Shown piece after piece: positions 32,960-41,595 of a DNA stretch of 61,288 nucleotides. The notes below the pieces were generated by a model. It saw only the letters and a list, made by a program, of their open reading frames with translations. It was not told the origin of the DNA and did not search any database. The stretch lies in NCBI GenBank assembly GCA_029907705.1, contig JARYLJ010000007.1, positions 1 through 61,288 of the forward strand, written 5' to 3'. Source of the DNA: Methanomicrobiales archaeon. Lineage in GTDB: Archaea; Halobacteriota; Methanomicrobia; Methanomicrobiales; JACTUA01. Position 1 is the first letter of the stretch; each line of letters opens with the position of its first letter. A program made the translations under genes and the position numbers.

Positions 32960-33397
32960 AATGACTTCGAGCAGTGACACTATTTCCTCCTTTTTAGTTG
33001 CTATCATGGAAGATTCCCCGAGCATGAGGTTGAGTATGCGCCCTCCTGCCGCCCGGCGGCGATCAGTTCTGAGTGCGATCACTGGTATACCGAGCGCATA
33101 CGCATAACCCATCTCCCAGGATGTGCCTGAATCTGTGTCAGGGCCATCGCAGACCGCCACCAACCCATCTGCACCCCTGAGTGCTTCCAGATGGTGCAGG
33201 AATGTCCTTCTGTCCGGCCGCGAGTCCTTCGGATCGACTGACTCTCCGCTCTCCTGTGGCAGGTACACCTCGTATGATTCTGCGACCAGGAGATCCCTCA
33301 ATTCCTCATTGAAACGCCGTTCCGCCTCAGAGAAGAGGGGTGCCGCCAGATACAAAAGGGGTTTCTTGATCGGGTGTTTCATGTCGGATCCATTCAT
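32948..33397 (-). CDS. Nucleoside 2-deoxyribosyltransferase-like protein
   Basis: A 149-residue protein of the nucleoside 2-deoxyribosyltransferase superfamily. Landmarks are PLLYLAAPLFSEAERRFNEE, the VYLPQES substrate-site strand, GADGLVAVCDGPDTDSGTSW (DxPxxDSGT, with the catalytic-type acidic residues) and EMGYAYALGIPVIALRTD. Proteins of this group hydrolyse or transfer the glycosidic bond of deoxynucleosides or nucleotides, perhaps in nucleotide-pool cleaning. ATG 33397 could be preceded by a later start (M6, 33382). Its 3' end is inside the shared terminator. Confidence 0.88.
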   Translation of the reverse strand: MNGSDMKHPIKKPLLYLAAPLFSEAERRFNEELRDLLVAESYEVYLPQESGESVDPKDSRPDRRTFLHHLEALRGADGLVAVCDGPDTDSGTSWEMGYAYALGIPVIALRTDRRRAAGGRILNLMLGESSMIATKKEEIVSLLEVILKK

Positions 33398-33447
33398 ACC
33401 AGACGCTTCAGATGGCTATAAATCGGATCCCTCCGATATGGGGGGAT

Positions 33448-34326
33448 ATGGAGCGTCCAGTGGCGCTGCTTCGCAGGGTAGATCATGAAAGAGAGGGGTT
33501 CGCCCTCTCGCTCTGGCGTGAGGACTGGACTGATGTCTATCCGGGACTCTTTCGCTATTCGATAATCCTCACCTCAAAGGGCCGTGAACGTGTGCTATTC
33601 AGGACCAATACTTATGAGTACGCGCCCACTGTGCCACTCGGCGCAGAGGAGGTGGCGACCAGAAGGCTGGAGGATGTGGAGCGACATTTACACTCCTTTC
33701 CTGATTCAATTCTGGAGGAAGAGGGGGACGGTATGGCGACTGGTGAGCCAGATATAACGGTGGATGTGCTCGTGATACAGGGAAGCCCCCGGCCAGGGGG
33801 CAACTGCTGCATCCTTTCCGAGTGGGCAGAGGAGATGGCCCGGTCCCTGGGGAAGAGTGTGAAGGTCCTTTTCCCCGCCGATATGACTATCAGACCCTGC
33901 ATAGGCTGTTACCAGTGCTACAACTTCGGCCGGTGCACTTTCGAGGACGATATGGCAGATGTAATCGGATACCTGAAGAGCTGTCGCCTGCTAGTCGTCT
34001 GCTCCCCCGTCTATACGAACACCGTCCCGGGTGGGCTGAAGCATCTGATCGATAGATGCCAGGCGTATCATGCATCACGCCTCCTCGAAGGCGGCCCTTC
34101 TGGACAGAAAGGGATCATTATATCAGTGGCCGGAAGGACAGGTGATGAACATTTCCGATGCGTCGTTGGAGTGCTGAAGGCCTTTATGATGAACCTGGGA
34201 ATCGAAACACTCCCATCACTCCTCTTCGGGGGAATGGATCGGACAAGGGACATCAGCAAACAGGAAGGGGTGCGTATGCAGGTGGAGGAGGCGGTGATGG
34301 GTGCCTTCAGCGTACATGAGGATTGA
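33448..34326 (+). CDS. NADPH-dependent FMN reductase-like flavoprotein with extra N-terminal domain
   Basis: A 292-residue two-part protein. Residues about 108-290 are a flavodoxin-fold FMN reductase: VDVLVIQGSPRPGGNCCIL, a Cys-rich PCIGCYQCYNFGRC segment that may bind a 4Fe-4S cluster as in iron-sulfur flavoproteins, VVCSPVYTNTVPGGLKHLID and FGGMDRTRDIS. The N-terminal 100 residues (ALLRRVDHEREGFALSLWRE, YRYSIILTSKGRE-like, RLEDVERHLHSF) form an extra domain I do not recognise. ATG 33448 lies behind GGGGGGAT; the frame is open from 33412. A T-rich run follows at 34361-34376. Confidence 0.82.
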   Translation: MERPVALLRRVDHEREGFALSLWREDWTDVYPGLFRYSIILTSKGRERVLFRTNTYEYAPTVPLGAEEVATRRLEDVERHLHSFPDSILEEEGDGMATGEPDITVDVLVIQGSPRPGGNCCILSEWAEEMARSLGKSVKVLFPADMTIRPCIGCYQCYNFGRCTFEDDMADVIGYLKSCRLLVVCSPVYTNTVPGGLKHLIDRCQAYHASRLLEGGPSGQKGIIISVAGRTGDEHFRCVVGVLKAFMMNLGIETLPSLLFGGMDRTRDISKQEGVRMQVEEAVMGAFSVHED

Positions 34327-34359
34327 AAGTGTATCATCTATGGATGGTAAAATTGCAAT

Positions 34360-34376
34360 ATTTTTTTTATTTATTA
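34360..34376 (+). terminator. T-rich terminator after the flavoprotein gene
   Basis: ATTTTTTTTATTTATTA follows the flavoprotein stop by about 35 bases. T-runs of this kind are sufficient for archaeal intrinsic termination. Confidence 0.6.
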
Positions 34377-34394
34377 TATAGACATTATTTTAGG

Positions 34395-34456
34395 ATTAAA
34401 ATTCTATAAAATATTAAAATTCTAAAAATATAGAACAGAAAACTATATATATTTAA
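34395..34456 (+). promoter_or_regulatory. AT-rich promoter with direct repeats
   Basis: The 12-base sequence ATTAAAATTCTA occurs twice, at 34395-34406 and 34413-34424, with starts 18 bases apart. Just downstream is ACTATATATATTTAAT (34443-34458), a strong TATA-like element. The repeats lie where an activator or factor would bind. The downstream gene is the 68-residue hypothetical at 34488, which also has GAGGACTGA as ribosome binding site. Confidence 0.55.
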
Positions 34457-34487
34457 TATTAAATATAATATATCAGGCGAGGACTGA

Positions 34488-34694
34488 ATGCATATGGTGG
34501 TAAAGAGGCCCCCCTTGCAGGTGAAATACAGGGTGAAGGACTCCGATGAGATCGACATTTCCCAGGAGTTTTTCCTGACAGAGCTGACCGACCAGTCGAT
34601 CAGGAATATTAAGAGGATCATCACCACAGACAGCCTCTCATGCACCTCACTGAAAGAGAGGATCTGCTGGAACCCCTCGAACCTGGTGCGGTGA
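34488..34694 (+). CDS. Small hypothetical protein upstream of tsr3
   Basis: A 68-residue frame: HMVVKRPPLQVKYRVKDSDE, then IDISQEFFLTELTDQSIRNI and IITTDSLSCTSLKERI. The mix of charged and hydrophobic residues is protein-like, with a predicted beta strand followed by a helix. The promoter (34443) and ribosome binding site are both good, so I think it is real. I recognise no family. It lies 87 bases before tsr3 on the same strand, so the two may be cotranscribed. Confidence 0.55.
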   Translation: MHMVVKRPPLQVKYRVKDSDEIDISQEFFLTELTDQSIRNIKRIITTDSLSCTSLKERICWNPSNLVR

Positions 34695-34781
34695 GTGCGC
34701 CTCTTCCCTTTGGACCACCAGGCGGTAACCTTTTATGATAACTGCGTATCTATCTATTCCCCTGCAGAAGACCAGATACAG

Positions 34782-35279
34782 ATGACTCCCCTTTACGCCT
34801 ACCGGGACGACACCTGCGACCCACGCAAATGCTCCGTGAAGAAGATGGAGAGGCTCGGCCTGGTCCGGACCCTCCCCCGGCTCAGGAATATCCCGCGATC
34901 GACCCTGCTCCTCGATCCGACCGCAGAGCAGGCCCTCTCTCCGGCGGACAGGGATGCAGTCTCGATTACAGTGCTGGACTGTTCATGGGAAGTGCTGGAT
35001 ACCGCAGCGATCAGGCGGTGGAGGAGGAGGAGGGCACTGCCTTATCTCCTCGCGGCGAATCCCGTGAACTTCGGCAGGCCTTTCAGGCTTTCATCGCTGG
35101 AGGCATTCGCCGCGGCTTTGTTCATCCTCGGAAGAGAAGAACAAGCAGAACGGATCCTCTCGATCTACACATGGGGGCAGAGATTTCTCGAGCTGAACCG
35201 GGAGCCTCTGCACGCGTATGCAGCTGCACGAAACAGCACCGAGGTCTGCAGTATCCAGAGGGAGTTTATGGGGGAATGA
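34782..35279 (+). CDS. tsr3: rRNA aminocarboxypropyltransferase Tsr3
   Basis: Tsr3 transfers the aminocarboxypropyl group of SAM to a modified uridine of small-subunit rRNA. The 165-residue protein shows the DUF367 pattern: YAYRDDTCDPRKCSVKKMER, LLLDPTAEQALSPADRDA, VLDCSWEVLDTAAIRRWRRR, RALPYLLAANPVNFGRPFRL and SLEAFAAALFILGREEQAER, ending FLELNREPLHAYAAA. The frame is open from 34695 but ATG 34782 gives the normal N-terminus. Other ribosome-maturation genes in the window (rio1, KH protein, rsmA) are not adjacent. Confidence 0.93.
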   Translation: MTPLYAYRDDTCDPRKCSVKKMERLGLVRTLPRLRNIPRSTLLLDPTAEQALSPADRDAVSITVLDCSWEVLDTAAIRRWRRRRALPYLLAANPVNFGRPFRLSSLEAFAAALFILGREEQAERILSIYTWGQRFLELNREPLHAYAAARNSTEVCSIQREFMGE

Positions 35280-35423
35280 AGACCATTGAACCAGAGCCAT
35301 GGCCATCTCCACTATCTCCCCTGTATCGTCCCAGCGTGTTAAATTTCCGGAGAATCGCACAATGCCTTCTGCAGGAACTTCGGGCAAAAGTTCATTATCC
35401 GAGGCCGCGAGGCTACCGGGGAC

Positions 35424-35918
35424 ATGGCAGAAATGATTCAGGGAGAGGATATCGGAAGGATCGGGGATATCGAGCTGCGGAGATACCCCGATATCCCCAT
35501 TGCCCGAACTTCAGGCGCATGGGGGGAGGAATCGTTCAGTATCCTCTACAGGTATATTACCGGAGAGAATCTCAACGGGAGCAGGATCCAGATGACCGCA
35601 CCGGTGATAAACGACGCAGAGGGCATGTCCTTCGTGCTCCCGCTCCGTTTTCTGCATGAAAGCCCTCCGAAGCCCGTTGATCAGAGGGTAGAGCTCCGGA
35701 CCATCAAATCGCGCGAGGTGGCGGTGCTGCGCTTCCGGGGATATGCATATCCACAGGTGGTTTCGGAGATGTCGGCAAGGCTGCTCCCGACGCTCGAAAG
35801 GCATGGTATTGCACACATGGGTGAACCTTTTCTGATGCGTTACAACTCGCCGATGGTACCGGGATTCCTCCGAAGGAACGAGGTCGGAATCGAGATTGCA
35901 ATGAGTCGGCCGGACTGA
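35424..35918 (+). CDS. SOUL family haem-binding-like protein
   Basis: A 164-residue SOUL-domain protein. Landmarks are IELRRYPDIPIARTSGAWGE near the start, FSILYRYITGENLNGSRIQM with TAPVI (the conserved MTAPV motif), SFVLPLRFLHESPPKPVDQR and REVAVLRFRGYAYPQ, and finally FLMRYNSPMVPGFLRRNEVG. SOUL proteins bind haem or related tetrapyrroles in eukaryotes; archaeal members are common in methanogens and uncharacterised. The gene stands alone, about 145 bases after tsr3. The start at 35424 lies 12 bases before no obvious alternatives; M4 (35433) is possible. Confidence 0.88.
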   Translation: MAEMIQGEDIGRIGDIELRRYPDIPIARTSGAWGEESFSILYRYITGENLNGSRIQMTAPVINDAEGMSFVLPLRFLHESPPKPVDQRVELRTIKSREVAVLRFRGYAYPQVVSEMSARLLPTLERHGIAHMGEPFLMRYNSPMVPGFLRRNEVGIEIAMSRPD

Positions 35919-36650
35919 TATACGAAGCGCATCGATCTGATCGATCGATTCCTCGAGCGGCGGCAGCATGCGAGAGCTGCCCATGCAGCATAAAAAAGGC
36001 AAATTCGGTCTGGAGAGTTAGACTGAAGATCCGGGGGCCTCATTGTGTACCCTTTACTTTTCAACGATGCCGTTGTCTGAACAGGATCGTATGTTGACGT
36101 CTGCTCCTCCATTCGACCGACGAGAGGTCAGATCGAGATGCCCGAAACAGCACCTCGATCGTAAGTTCTTACGATTGGCATGCATCAAAGCCGCATGGGA
36201 TTGTGTGGGGCGGAACGAAACGGCAAAACGCTGCAGATAATGTTCTAACCTGCGACGCAGGCATCTTCATACAGCTCATGATGAGTGCGCATCTGTCGAT
36301 CATCTGCTCAACAGTGACATCCGCTTCGGCGAATCTGCTGCCCAGGAAAAAAGAGAGCACCAGTCCTCATTTCTCGTACCGCCGCTGTTCGAGCCGATAT
36401 TCGCCAGGGCTGAAAATTGCATGGCGCAGCTCTGGCAGAACTTTCTGTCAGATGATCTCTCGCCAGTGCTTCTGTTGGATATTTTTAACCCGGATCTGGT
36501 TCCGAGTGCCGCCCTGTGATTAATGATGAGTGATTTTATTTTTAGAGCCCCAAACATGCCCCTCATCGTTCGCCAACTTTTTCGGGACTCTATATGGCCC
36601 TTTTCTTTTCACCGGAAGCAATCCATGCGTGCGATCGATCCTTTCGCTCG
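35919..36650. other. Unassigned 0.7-kb stretch
   Basis: No recognisable gene on either strand. The most protein-like frame runs from 36241 to a TGA at 36520-36522 on the + strand (for example SSFLVPPLFEPIFARAENC and FLSDDLSPVLLLDIFNPD), but has no upstream start codon, so it may be a remnant. The hairpin-like GTAAGTTCTTAC at 36162-36173 is a short perfect palindrome. The right part contains the 3' flank of the Usp-GNAT gene. Confidence 0.4.
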
Positions 36651-37973
36651 TCACGCAGTGGCGGCTCGATGCGATGATTCTACCACCGGCTTCGGGATCC
36701 GTCTCATCGGCTGGACATGCATCGCCTTCATGTCACCGCCGGCGAATGCAAGTCTTTCCCGAATCGTCGGCGGAAGTTCTGCCTCGGATATCGGCTCGAA
36801 ACCGAAGGTCCGGTAGAAATCGACCAGCTCGAGTGTGGAATGCATATAGAGCGGTGCTTCACCGCACGCATCCACGAGTGCCTTCACCGCCATACGTGCA
36901 TAACCCTTTCCCCGGAACTCCTCCAGGGTGAAGACACCGTCTACCTCGCCCGCACTGTCGTGCCTTCTGAACCTTGCGAGAGAGACCGGTTCGCCCTCGA
37001 CGAACACAGCGAATATTCTGTCCCGGGCAGGATCAGCCTTCTGCTGATGGTAATGATACCATATCCCCTCCGCCAGATGGAATTCCTCCTTCAACAGCTC
37101 CCTCGTCTCCACCTTCCACTCGAACACGGGGTTCATCACCAGCACCGGTCTGAGTGCCCGACTCGCCACGTCTCCACTCGTTCTCCCCAGCAGAATATTT
37201 CTCAGGTAGTCCATTCCGCCCTGCCTCGCCATGAGGATAAGGGTCGCATCGATCTCCTCTGCCACCTCCAGTATCGCTGAGACTGGATTCCCTTCCCTGA
37301 TCAGGGGCAGGATCTGCATTTTTTCGGTCTGCATCTCCCGCGCGAGACGATCCATCTCCACCTCCCGTTCTGCGCGCGATTCGTCATTTCCCCCCCTGAT
37401 CACGTGGAGGAGATGGAGCTGGATCGCGTTCCCATCGACCCTCAGCTCCTTCAGCATCTCGAGAGAGGGGCGTGAGAGATCGATGGGGCAGAGCACTCTG
37501 GAGAACAATGGTTCGGGTATCGGGCCCTCATCCGATTTGGAGGCTGGACGAAACTGCATCAGCAGGATATTCCTCCCGCACTCGCGCAATACACGTGCGG
37601 AGACGCTACCGAGGAGCAGGCCGGTGACAGTTCCTTTCCGCCGGGCGCCCATGACGATGAGATCCACCTTCTCCTCCCTCGCAATGCGGCAGATCTGCAC
37701 CGCAGTGGCTTCATCTCCACCCGCCTCCAGTCTGTACCTCGCCCTCAACCCGCGATCCTGCAGCACCCTCTGCTGCGCCTCCAGCTGCCGGAGGGCGAAC
37801 TGATACGGGGATTCGAAGAGATGTCCGGCCTGCCAGACCAGAAGCGACATCCGTTCGGGTCCCACCACATGCAGCAGGACGATCTCCTGAATACCCGGGA
37901 TTGTATGGAGGCGCTGAAGCGTCCGATCTGCCCATTCCGAGAAATCCGTGGGGAAGAGTACCTTACCGAACAA
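36651..37973 (-). CDS. Two universal stress domains fused to a GNAT acetyltransferase
   Basis: A 440-residue fusion. Residues 1-140 form a first UspA domain (KVLFPTDFSEWADRTLQRL to GARRKGTVTGLLLGSVSARV), the second spans about 155-285 (FSRVLCPIDLSRPSLEML to LILMARQGG and LLGRTSGDVA). Both keep the ATP-site Gly-rich signature in degenerate form. Residues 300-420 are a GNAT domain with RIFAVFVEGEPVSLARF, the acetyl-CoA loop EEFRGKGYARMAVKAL and FYRTFGFEPISE. The fusion suggests a nucleotide- or stress-controlled acetyltransferase; the target is unknown. It starts with ATG 37973. Confidence 0.88.
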   Translation of the reverse strand: MFGKVLFPTDFSEWADRTLQRLHTIPGIQEIVLLHVVGPERMSLLVWQAGHLFESPYQFALRQLEAQQRVLQDRGLRARYRLEAGGDEATAVQICRIAREEKVDLIVMGARRKGTVTGLLLGSVSARVLRECGRNILLMQFRPASKSDEGPIPEPLFSRVLCPIDLSRPSLEMLKELRVDGNAIQLHLLHVIRGGNDESRAEREVEMDRLAREMQTEKMQILPLIREGNPVSAILEVAEEIDATLILMARQGGMDYLRNILLGRTSGDVASRALRPVLVMNPVFEWKVETRELLKEEFHLAEGIWYHYHQQKADPARDRIFAVFVEGEPVSLARFRRHDSAGEVDGVFTLEEFRGKGYARMAVKALVDACGEAPLYMHSTLELVDFYRTFGFEPISEAELPPTIRERLAFAGGDMKAMHVQPMRRIPKPVVESSHRAATA

Positions 37974-38210
37974 AAGACTCCTCCAGAACGGTATAACACT
38001 CTATCGTCCAAACGATTTAACGATAATTATCCGGTGTGACTGATTAGAGGGACCGACCATGAGAGGATCGGCATTTCTTCGGGCCCGCCTACGGGATCTG
38101 TGATCGAGGGTGACTCACCGCTGGTATCGATCATCAGACGATCGACCGATCTCCTCAACGCTCCGATCTCCAGCAATCTTTATCAGATCTCCTTCTCACC
38201 CTTTCGGTGT

Positions 38211-39233
38211 ATGATAAAGGTGGCCATCAACGGATATGGAACCATCGGCAAGCGTGTGGCAGATGCGGTCGCGGCACAGAAGGATATGAAGGTGGTGGGG
38301 GTATCGAAGACCAGACCGAGCGCAGAGGCGTTCGTCGCGAAGGCGAAGGGATACCCCCTCTATATCGCGGACCTCACGAAGAAGGATGCGTTCACAAAGT
38401 TCGGACTGCCTGTCGCGGGTTCCGTGGAGGGGATGCTGAAGGAAGCGGATGTGGTGGTGGATTGCACCCCCGGGGGTGTGGGTGAAAAAAACAAACCATT
38501 ATACGAGAAACTGGGAGTGAAGGCGATCTTCCAGGGGGGGGAGGAGCACGAACTGGCGGGCTTCTCCTTCTGCTCAGACTGCAACTTCAGCGAAGCGGTC
38601 GGCAGGCAGTTCGTAAGAGTGGTCTCCTGCAACACCACCGGACTCTGCCGGATCATCAACACAATGGATCGCGCCTTCGGTGTGGATCGTGTGCTGGCGG
38701 TGATGGTGAGGCGGGGCTCCGATCCGGGCGAGGTGAAGAGGGGGCCGGTGGATGCAGTTGTGCTCGATCCTGTCACGATTCCCAGTCATCATGGCCCTGA
38801 CGTGAATACCGTACTCCCGCACGTGAATATCGTCACGCTGGCGATGATTGTACCTACGACGATGATGCACATGCACGCGGTGCACATGCAGCTCAGGCGC
38901 GACGCCCCCCGGGAGGAGGTGCTCGCCCAGATGAGAGCGCACCCGAGGATCGGGCTGGTGAAGAAGGGGACCGAGATAAAGAGCACCGCGGAGCTGAAGG
39001 AGTTCGTGATGGACCTCGGCAGGCCCAGGTCAGACCTCTGGGAGAACGGTGTCTACGAGGAGTCGGTCACCACCATCGGAAGGGATCTGTACCTCTTCCA
39101 GGCGATCCACCAGGAGGCAGACGTAGTGGTGGAGAGCGTGGACGCGATCAGGGCGATGATGGGCACAGTGAAAGAGGCAGAAAGGTCCATTGCGATGACA
39201 AACGAGGCACTCGGCTTCTCCCCCATCAGATAA
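38211..39233 (+). CDS. gap: Archaeal type II glyceraldehyde-3-phosphate dehydrogenase
   Basis: The archaeal (type II) GAPDH of gluconeogenesis/glycolysis, using NAD(P). The 340-residue protein starts IKVAINGYGTIGKRVADAV (Rossmann loop) and has VVDCTPGGVGEKNKPLYEK, the catalytic cysteine in VVSCNTTGLCRII, VMVRRGSDPGEVKRGPVDA and the C-terminal VVVESVDAIRAMMG. The frame is open from 38100, but ATG 38211 gives the proper N-terminus. AT-rich CTTTATCAG at 38177-38186 is a possible TATA box, so the transcript may have a very short leader. Confidence 0.95.
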   Translation: MIKVAINGYGTIGKRVADAVAAQKDMKVVGVSKTRPSAEAFVAKAKGYPLYIADLTKKDAFTKFGLPVAGSVEGMLKEADVVVDCTPGGVGEKNKPLYEKLGVKAIFQGGEEHELAGFSFCSDCNFSEAVGRQFVRVVSCNTTGLCRIINTMDRAFGVDRVLAVMVRRGSDPGEVKRGPVDAVVLDPVTIPSHHGPDVNTVLPHVNIVTLAMIVPTTMMHMHAVHMQLRRDAPREEVLAQMRAHPRIGLVKKGTEIKSTAELKEFVMDLGRPRSDLWENGVYEESVTTIGRDLYLFQAIHQEADVVVESVDAIRAMMGTVKEAERSIAMTNEALGFSPIR

Positions 39234-39265
39234 CCATTTGTCCATCCGTTACCAACCTTGATGGT

Positions 39266-40210
39266 ATGGATGAGTTCTCTCTGGTCGCCAGAAACACGGT
39301 GGAGGTGATCACGGAGGAGGAGCTCAGACTCCTCCTGGAATCTCCCAGGAGAAGGGTGTATGCCGGCTACGAACCGAGTGGCGAAATACACCTCGGGCAC
39401 CTCGTCACCGTACAGAAACTCCTCGACATGCAGCAGGCCGGCTTCGAGGTGACATTGCTCCTCGCGGACCTGCACGCATTCCTTAACAGGAAAGGCACCC
39501 TCGAAGAGGTCGCTGAGCTGGCCGAGTACAACAGGAGATGTTTCGAGGCGCTCGGACTCCATGATGTGCATTACGCCCTCGGTTCGGATCTCCAGCTGAG
39601 GGCAGAGTACGAACTCATGGTCCTCCGCCTCTCGCAACAGATCACCCTGAACCGTGCAGCAAGGAGCATGGACGAGGTGGGACGGCAGATGGAGAACCCG
39701 ACGGTCTCCCAGATGATATATCCCATCATGCAGATGGTGGATATCGCGATGCTCGGTGTGGATGCTGCAGTGGGCGGGATCGACCAGCGGAAGATCCATA
39801 TGCTCGCCAGGGAGTACCTCCCATCCATCGGATACCCGGCCCCGCTATGCGTTCACACCCCGATCCTGCTCGGCCTGGACGGAGAGAAGATGTCTTCATC
39901 GAAGGGGAACTACATCTCCATTGCAGACGGTGCGGAGACCATCCTGAAGAAGATGGAGAGGGCCTTCTGCCCCCCTGCCACACAGGGGAACCCGGTCCTA
40001 CAGATGATGCAGTACCACGTCTTCCCCAGGTTCGCGGAGGTGGTGATCAGGCGCCCGAAGAAGTACGGAGGTGACCGAATGTTTGGTTCTTATGCCGAGC
40101 TCGAAGTTGCCTATGCGGAGGGCAGGCTCCATCCGCAGGACCTGAAAAAGGCCTGTGCATGTTATTTAGCGGAGATGCTCGCTGAAGTCAGAGACAGAAT
40201 GGGTAGATAG
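39266..40210 (+). CDS. tyrS: Tyrosine-tRNA ligase
   Basis: The 314-residue archaeal type TyrRS. Class I signatures are EIHLGHLVTVQKLLDM (HIGH motif as HLGH) and GEKMSSSKGNYISIADG (KMSKS as KMSSS). The tyrosine-binding segments VYAGYEPSG, VTLLLADLHAFLN and QMIYPIMQMVDIAMLGVDAA are present, and the C-terminal anticodon-binding part is short, as in archaea. It follows gap after 32 bases and precedes rio1 after 16, consistent with one transcript. Confidence 0.96.
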   Translation: MDEFSLVARNTVEVITEEELRLLLESPRRRVYAGYEPSGEIHLGHLVTVQKLLDMQQAGFEVTLLLADLHAFLNRKGTLEEVAELAEYNRRCFEALGLHDVHYALGSDLQLRAEYELMVLRLSQQITLNRAARSMDEVGRQMENPTVSQMIYPIMQMVDIAMLGVDAAVGGIDQRKIHMLAREYLPSIGYPAPLCVHTPILLGLDGEKMSSSKGNYISIADGAETILKKMERAFCPPATQGNPVLQMMQYHVFPRFAEVVIRRPKKYGGDRMFGSYAELEVAYAEGRLHPQDLKKACACYLAEMLAEVRDRMGR

Positions 40211-40226
40211 CAGGGAGTGAAAGGGT

Positions 40227-41006
40227 GTGGCCGAGAGGAGAGACCTGATCGAGAGGCTCGACCGAAAGCTGGAGTCCTTCGGCATCAGGGTGAAGGACGA
40301 GGATCAGCTGAAGGTGAGACAGGATGTCTTCGACGAGGCAACACTCATCGCACTGTACCGTCTCGCCAACAGGAGGGTGATCACCTCAATCGGGGGTGCG
40401 ATCAGCACGGGCAAAGAGGCGAATATATTCTTCGCGGAGAGGGATCAAGGGGCGCTCGCCCTGAAGATATACATGATGAGGACCGCAAACTTCAAGGCGA
40501 TGACCGAGTACCTGGACGGGGATCCACGGTTTTCTGGAATAAGGCGGACGAGAAAAGATATCATATTTGCCTGGACGAGGAAGGAGTTCAGCAACCTGAA
40601 GAGGGCACATGAAGCAGGCATCCCCGTGCCAGAACCCCATGCATTCGAGAGAAATATCCTGATCATGGACTTCCTGGGGGAGGGTGAGCGCCCATATCCG
40701 CAGCTCAGGCTCGTCGAACTTCCAGAGCCTGAAGAGACGTACCAAACTATCCTCGGCTATATCAAGACTTTATTTCAAAGAGCAAGGCTGGTACATGCGG
40801 ATCTGAGCGAGTACAACATCCTGTACGGAGATAAACCCTATGTGATCGATATGGGTCAGGCCGTCACACTGGATCACCCGCGGGCGATGCAGTTCCTCGC
40901 GAGAGACGTGGCGAACATCAACAGGTATTTTTCGGATCGATGCAGAATACTTGATGAGAAGGAGATCGTCGGACAGGTCACTGAGGGCTTCGACCTCGAA
41001 CCCTGA
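40227..41006 (+). CDS. rio1: RIO1-type serine kinase/ATPase
   Basis: Rio1 acts in final maturation of the small ribosomal subunit. The 259-residue protein has the RIO1 N-terminal segment ALYRLANRRVITSIGGAIST, the phosphate loop STGKEANIFFAER, KIYMMRTANFKAM, the catalytic loop VHADLSEYNIL and the metal-binding VIDMGQAVTLDHP, then FLARDVANINRYF. All catalytic residues are in place. The start is GTG 40227. It precedes a KH-domain protein of the Pno1/Krr1 type, which in eukaryotes works in the same pathway, so the pair is functionally coherent. Confidence 0.95.
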   Translation: MAERRDLIERLDRKLESFGIRVKDEDQLKVRQDVFDEATLIALYRLANRRVITSIGGAISTGKEANIFFAERDQGALALKIYMMRTANFKAMTEYLDGDPRFSGIRRTRKDIIFAWTRKEFSNLKRAHEAGIPVPEPHAFERNILIMDFLGEGERPYPQLRLVELPEPEETYQTILGYIKTLFQRARLVHADLSEYNILYGDKPYVIDMGQAVTLDHPRAMQFLARDVANINRYFSDRCRILDEKEIVGQVTEGFDLEP

Positions 41007-41024
41007 ACGGCGTAGTGTTCTTGT

Positions 41025-41567
41025 ATGACGAGCAAGGAGTTGAAAGTAAATACAGATAGGATCGGGGTGTTGATCGGCAAGGGCGGTTCTACAAAAAGGG
41101 AGATAGAGGAGAAGACCGGTACGGCGATCAAGGTGGACAGCAGGGAGGGTGTCGTGACGGTCGAGGGCGAATCACCCGAAGGGGTCCTCAGCGCAGCGAA
41201 CCTGATCGAAGCAATCAACAGGGGTTTCTCACCCGAGCGTGCCTTCATGCTATTCAAGGAAGAGGGGATGATCCTGGACGTGATCGATCTCTCACCCCTT
41301 GCTGACACGCCGCAGAAGCTGGAAAGGATCAGGGGTCGAATTATTGGGAGGGACGGCAGGTCGAGAGAGCAGATCGAGGAGATGACCGAGACCAGCATCT
41401 CCATCTTTGGAAAGACCGTTGCGATCATCGGACTATTCGAACAGGTGAAGCTTGCGAGGACGGCAGTGGAGATGCTCATCAATGGCGCACCGCACGAGAC
41501 GGTATATTCCTTCCTGGACCGCCGGAGGCGCGAGGCAAGACAGGACCTGGTAAAGCACTATTATTGA
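41025..41567 (+). CDS. Pno1/Krr1-type KH-domain RNA-binding protein
   Basis: A 180-residue protein with two KH domains. The first has RIGVLIGKGGSTKREIEEKT (IGxxGxxxxxIE), the second GRIIGRDGRSREQIEEMTET (GRxxG). Between them is AANLIEAINRGFSPERAFML, a Krr1/Dim2 hallmark, and the end is INGAPHETVYSFLDRRRREA. The archaeal protein is related to Pno1/Dim2, which binds the 3' end of small-subunit rRNA and helps Nob1 cleavage. It follows rio1 by 18 bases, a conserved arrangement. Confidence 0.93.
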   Translation: MTSKELKVNTDRIGVLIGKGGSTKREIEEKTGTAIKVDSREGVVTVEGESPEGVLSAANLIEAINRGFSPERAFMLFKEEGMILDVIDLSPLADTPQKLERIRGRIIGRDGRSREQIEEMTETSISIFGKTVAIIGLFEQVKLARTAVEMLINGAPHETVYSFLDRRRREARQDLVKHYY

Positions 41568-41595
41568 GGGTCTGTTGACACATGGACATGATGTA

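Noticed and set aside
34829-35659. A 276-codon + frame overlapping tsr3 and the SOUL gene
   Set aside because: It is in a different frame from two recognisable genes and shows no similarity to any family.
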